The notes under the pieces were generated by a model, which saw only the letters and a program-made list of their open reading frames with translations, searched no databases and was not told the origin of the DNA. A stretch of DNA of 6,806 bases from Hyphomicrobiales bacterium. GTDB lineage: Bacteria; Pseudomonadota; Alphaproteobacteria; Rhizobiales; Beijerinckiaceae. This document shows, in pieces, positions 6,196-6,806 of the stretch. The stretch spans positions 1 through 6,806 of the forward strand of contig JAGWKJ010000128.1 of assembly GCA_028865375.1 (NCBI GenBank), given 5' to 3'. The position numbers and the translations under genes are program-made. Position 1 is the first letter of the stretch. Every line of letters starts with the position of its first letter.

Positions 6196-6806
6196 TCAGT
6201 CGCTCGACTTGCCGCACCAGCCGGGCAGGAAGTCGGCGTCGGGCGACTTGGCGAGCGCCATCGCCTCGCGCAATGCGCGCGAGAAATCCGCCTTGACCGC
6301 CTTCGCCTTCAGGCGGCGGCGCAGGAAATCCGCCCACAGGAACTCGCTGTAGGGCTGCGCGTCCTTGGCGAAAGCGCCGGCGCGGCGCATCTCGCCCGCG
6401 AGCGAACGGAACGGGTCGTCCTCCATCGCCTCGAGCGACTTCGGCATGTCGTCGAAATGCCGGCGGCGCCCCTTGGCGTCGTAGAGATGGGTCCAAGAGC
6501 GGTTGTCGAGATAGATCCAGAAGGCCTCTTCGGCCAATCGCGACAGGTCCGCGATCGTCGTCACCAGCACGCTCTCGACGCCTTCCTCCAGCAGCGCGCG
6601 TCCCAGATGGTGATGATCGACGACGAAATGCCGGCCCTTGGGCCCGGTGACGCAGGGCAGCATGTGGCGGCCGAGAAAGTCGCCGCGCGCGTCGCCGGCG
6701 AGCTTGCGCCAGCGCTTGCGCTTCTCTTCGACCTCGCGGAGGCCCACCGTCATCTGGGTCGGCCTGAGATCGGCGACCGCGACCGGATGCAACACCGGAT
6801 CGGCGC
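6196..6806 (-). CDS. ParB-like (ParBc_2 family) protein, N-terminus probably beyond the window
   Basis: This looks like the ParBc_2 group of ParB/sulfiredoxin-fold proteins, often annotated 'putative ParB-like nuclease' or 'chromosome partitioning protein ParB', though it lacks the helix-turn-helix of true partition ParB. Numbering is from a GTG at 6795. HPVAVADLRPTQMTVGLREVEEKR (3-26) is the N-terminal entry to the fold. VVDHHHLGRAL (58-68) is the His-rich motif central to the family, and FWIYLDNRSWTHLYD (92-106) is a second conserved block. The C-terminal third is charged and helical, ending LPGWCGKSSD. The frame remains open upstream of the GTG to the window edge (codons reading A-D-P), no ribosome site is seen there, and relatives as I recall them have a few more residues, so the true start is probably outside. 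Biochemical function is not established; a role in chromosome partition should not be assumed. Confidence 0.82.
   Translation of the reverse strand, partial: ADPVLHPVAVADLRPTQMTVGLREVEEKRKRWRKLAGDARGDFLGRHMLPCVTGPKGRHFVVDHHHLGRALLEEGVESVLVTTIADLSRLAEEAFWIYLDNRSWTHLYDAKGRRRHFDDMPKSLEAMEDDPFRSLAGEMRRAGAFAKDAQPYSEFLWADFLRRRLKAKAVKADFSRALREAMALAKSPDADFLPGWCGKSSD

Noticed and set aside
6196..6795. A plasmid or chromosome partition locus, because of the ParB resemblance
   Set aside because: No ParA ATPase is seen, parS-like sites were not noticed, and the protein lacks the helix-turn-helix region; the match is to the ParBc_2 group of unknown role.
1..6806. Search for CRISPR repeats, tRNA or rRNA genes, insertion sequences, integrase or phage genes
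   Set aside because: None seen on either strand by eye. The gene content and uniform composition look like stable chromosome and not an accessory island.

Overview
The window is very GC-rich DNA, clearly more than half G+C by eye, with strongly G/C-ending codons. Gene families and style point to an alphaproteobacterium, most likely of the Hyphomicrobiales (Rhizobiales) type. The main grounds are a MocB/IbpA-like binding protein, an alphaproteobacterial-type LacI regulator with a TVDRVLN recognition helix, and a ParB-like (ParBc_2) protein. This placement is inference; there is no rRNA or other phylogenetic marker beyond aroC.

All seven genes I can support lie on the minus strand, so transcription runs from high to low coordinates. 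Read in that direction, the window opens with a ParB-like protein whose start probably lies beyond the edge (6806-6196). A small predicted exported protein follows (6176-5817), 19 bases further on and with a strong ribosome binding site, so the two look like one unit. After a 79-base gap comes aroC, chorismate synthase (5737-4634), which is complete with all family signatures. Only 27 bases later begins a LacI-family regulator (4606-3581). A 225-base, visibly AT-richer intergenic region (3580-3356) then leads into an ABC sugar-type importer: a periplasmic binding protein (3355-2423), a double-domain ATPase (2297-759) and a membrane permease cut by the window edge (729-1).

The importer belongs to the ribose/galactose/inositol class (CUT2). 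The binding protein resembles the rhizopine-binding protein MocB and inositol-binding IbpA, as remembered and not searched. The upstream region also holds a perfect inverted repeat matching GGAA-N6-TTCC, the motif I recall for the inositol-catabolism repressor IolR in Sinorhizobium and Caulobacter. Together these suggest an inositol or inositol-derivative (rhizopine-like) uptake operon, possibly under two regulators: the adjacent LacI protein and an unlinked IolR. The binding-protein and ATPase genes are separated by a strong GC hairpin, which may keep binding-protein mRNA more abundant than the rest.

I see no mobile element, CRISPR array, tRNA, rRNA or clearly new system. The window looks like ordinary chromosome. 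The points of interest are the predicted substrate and control of the transporter, two strong hairpins, and the little-known ParB-like/secreted gene pair.
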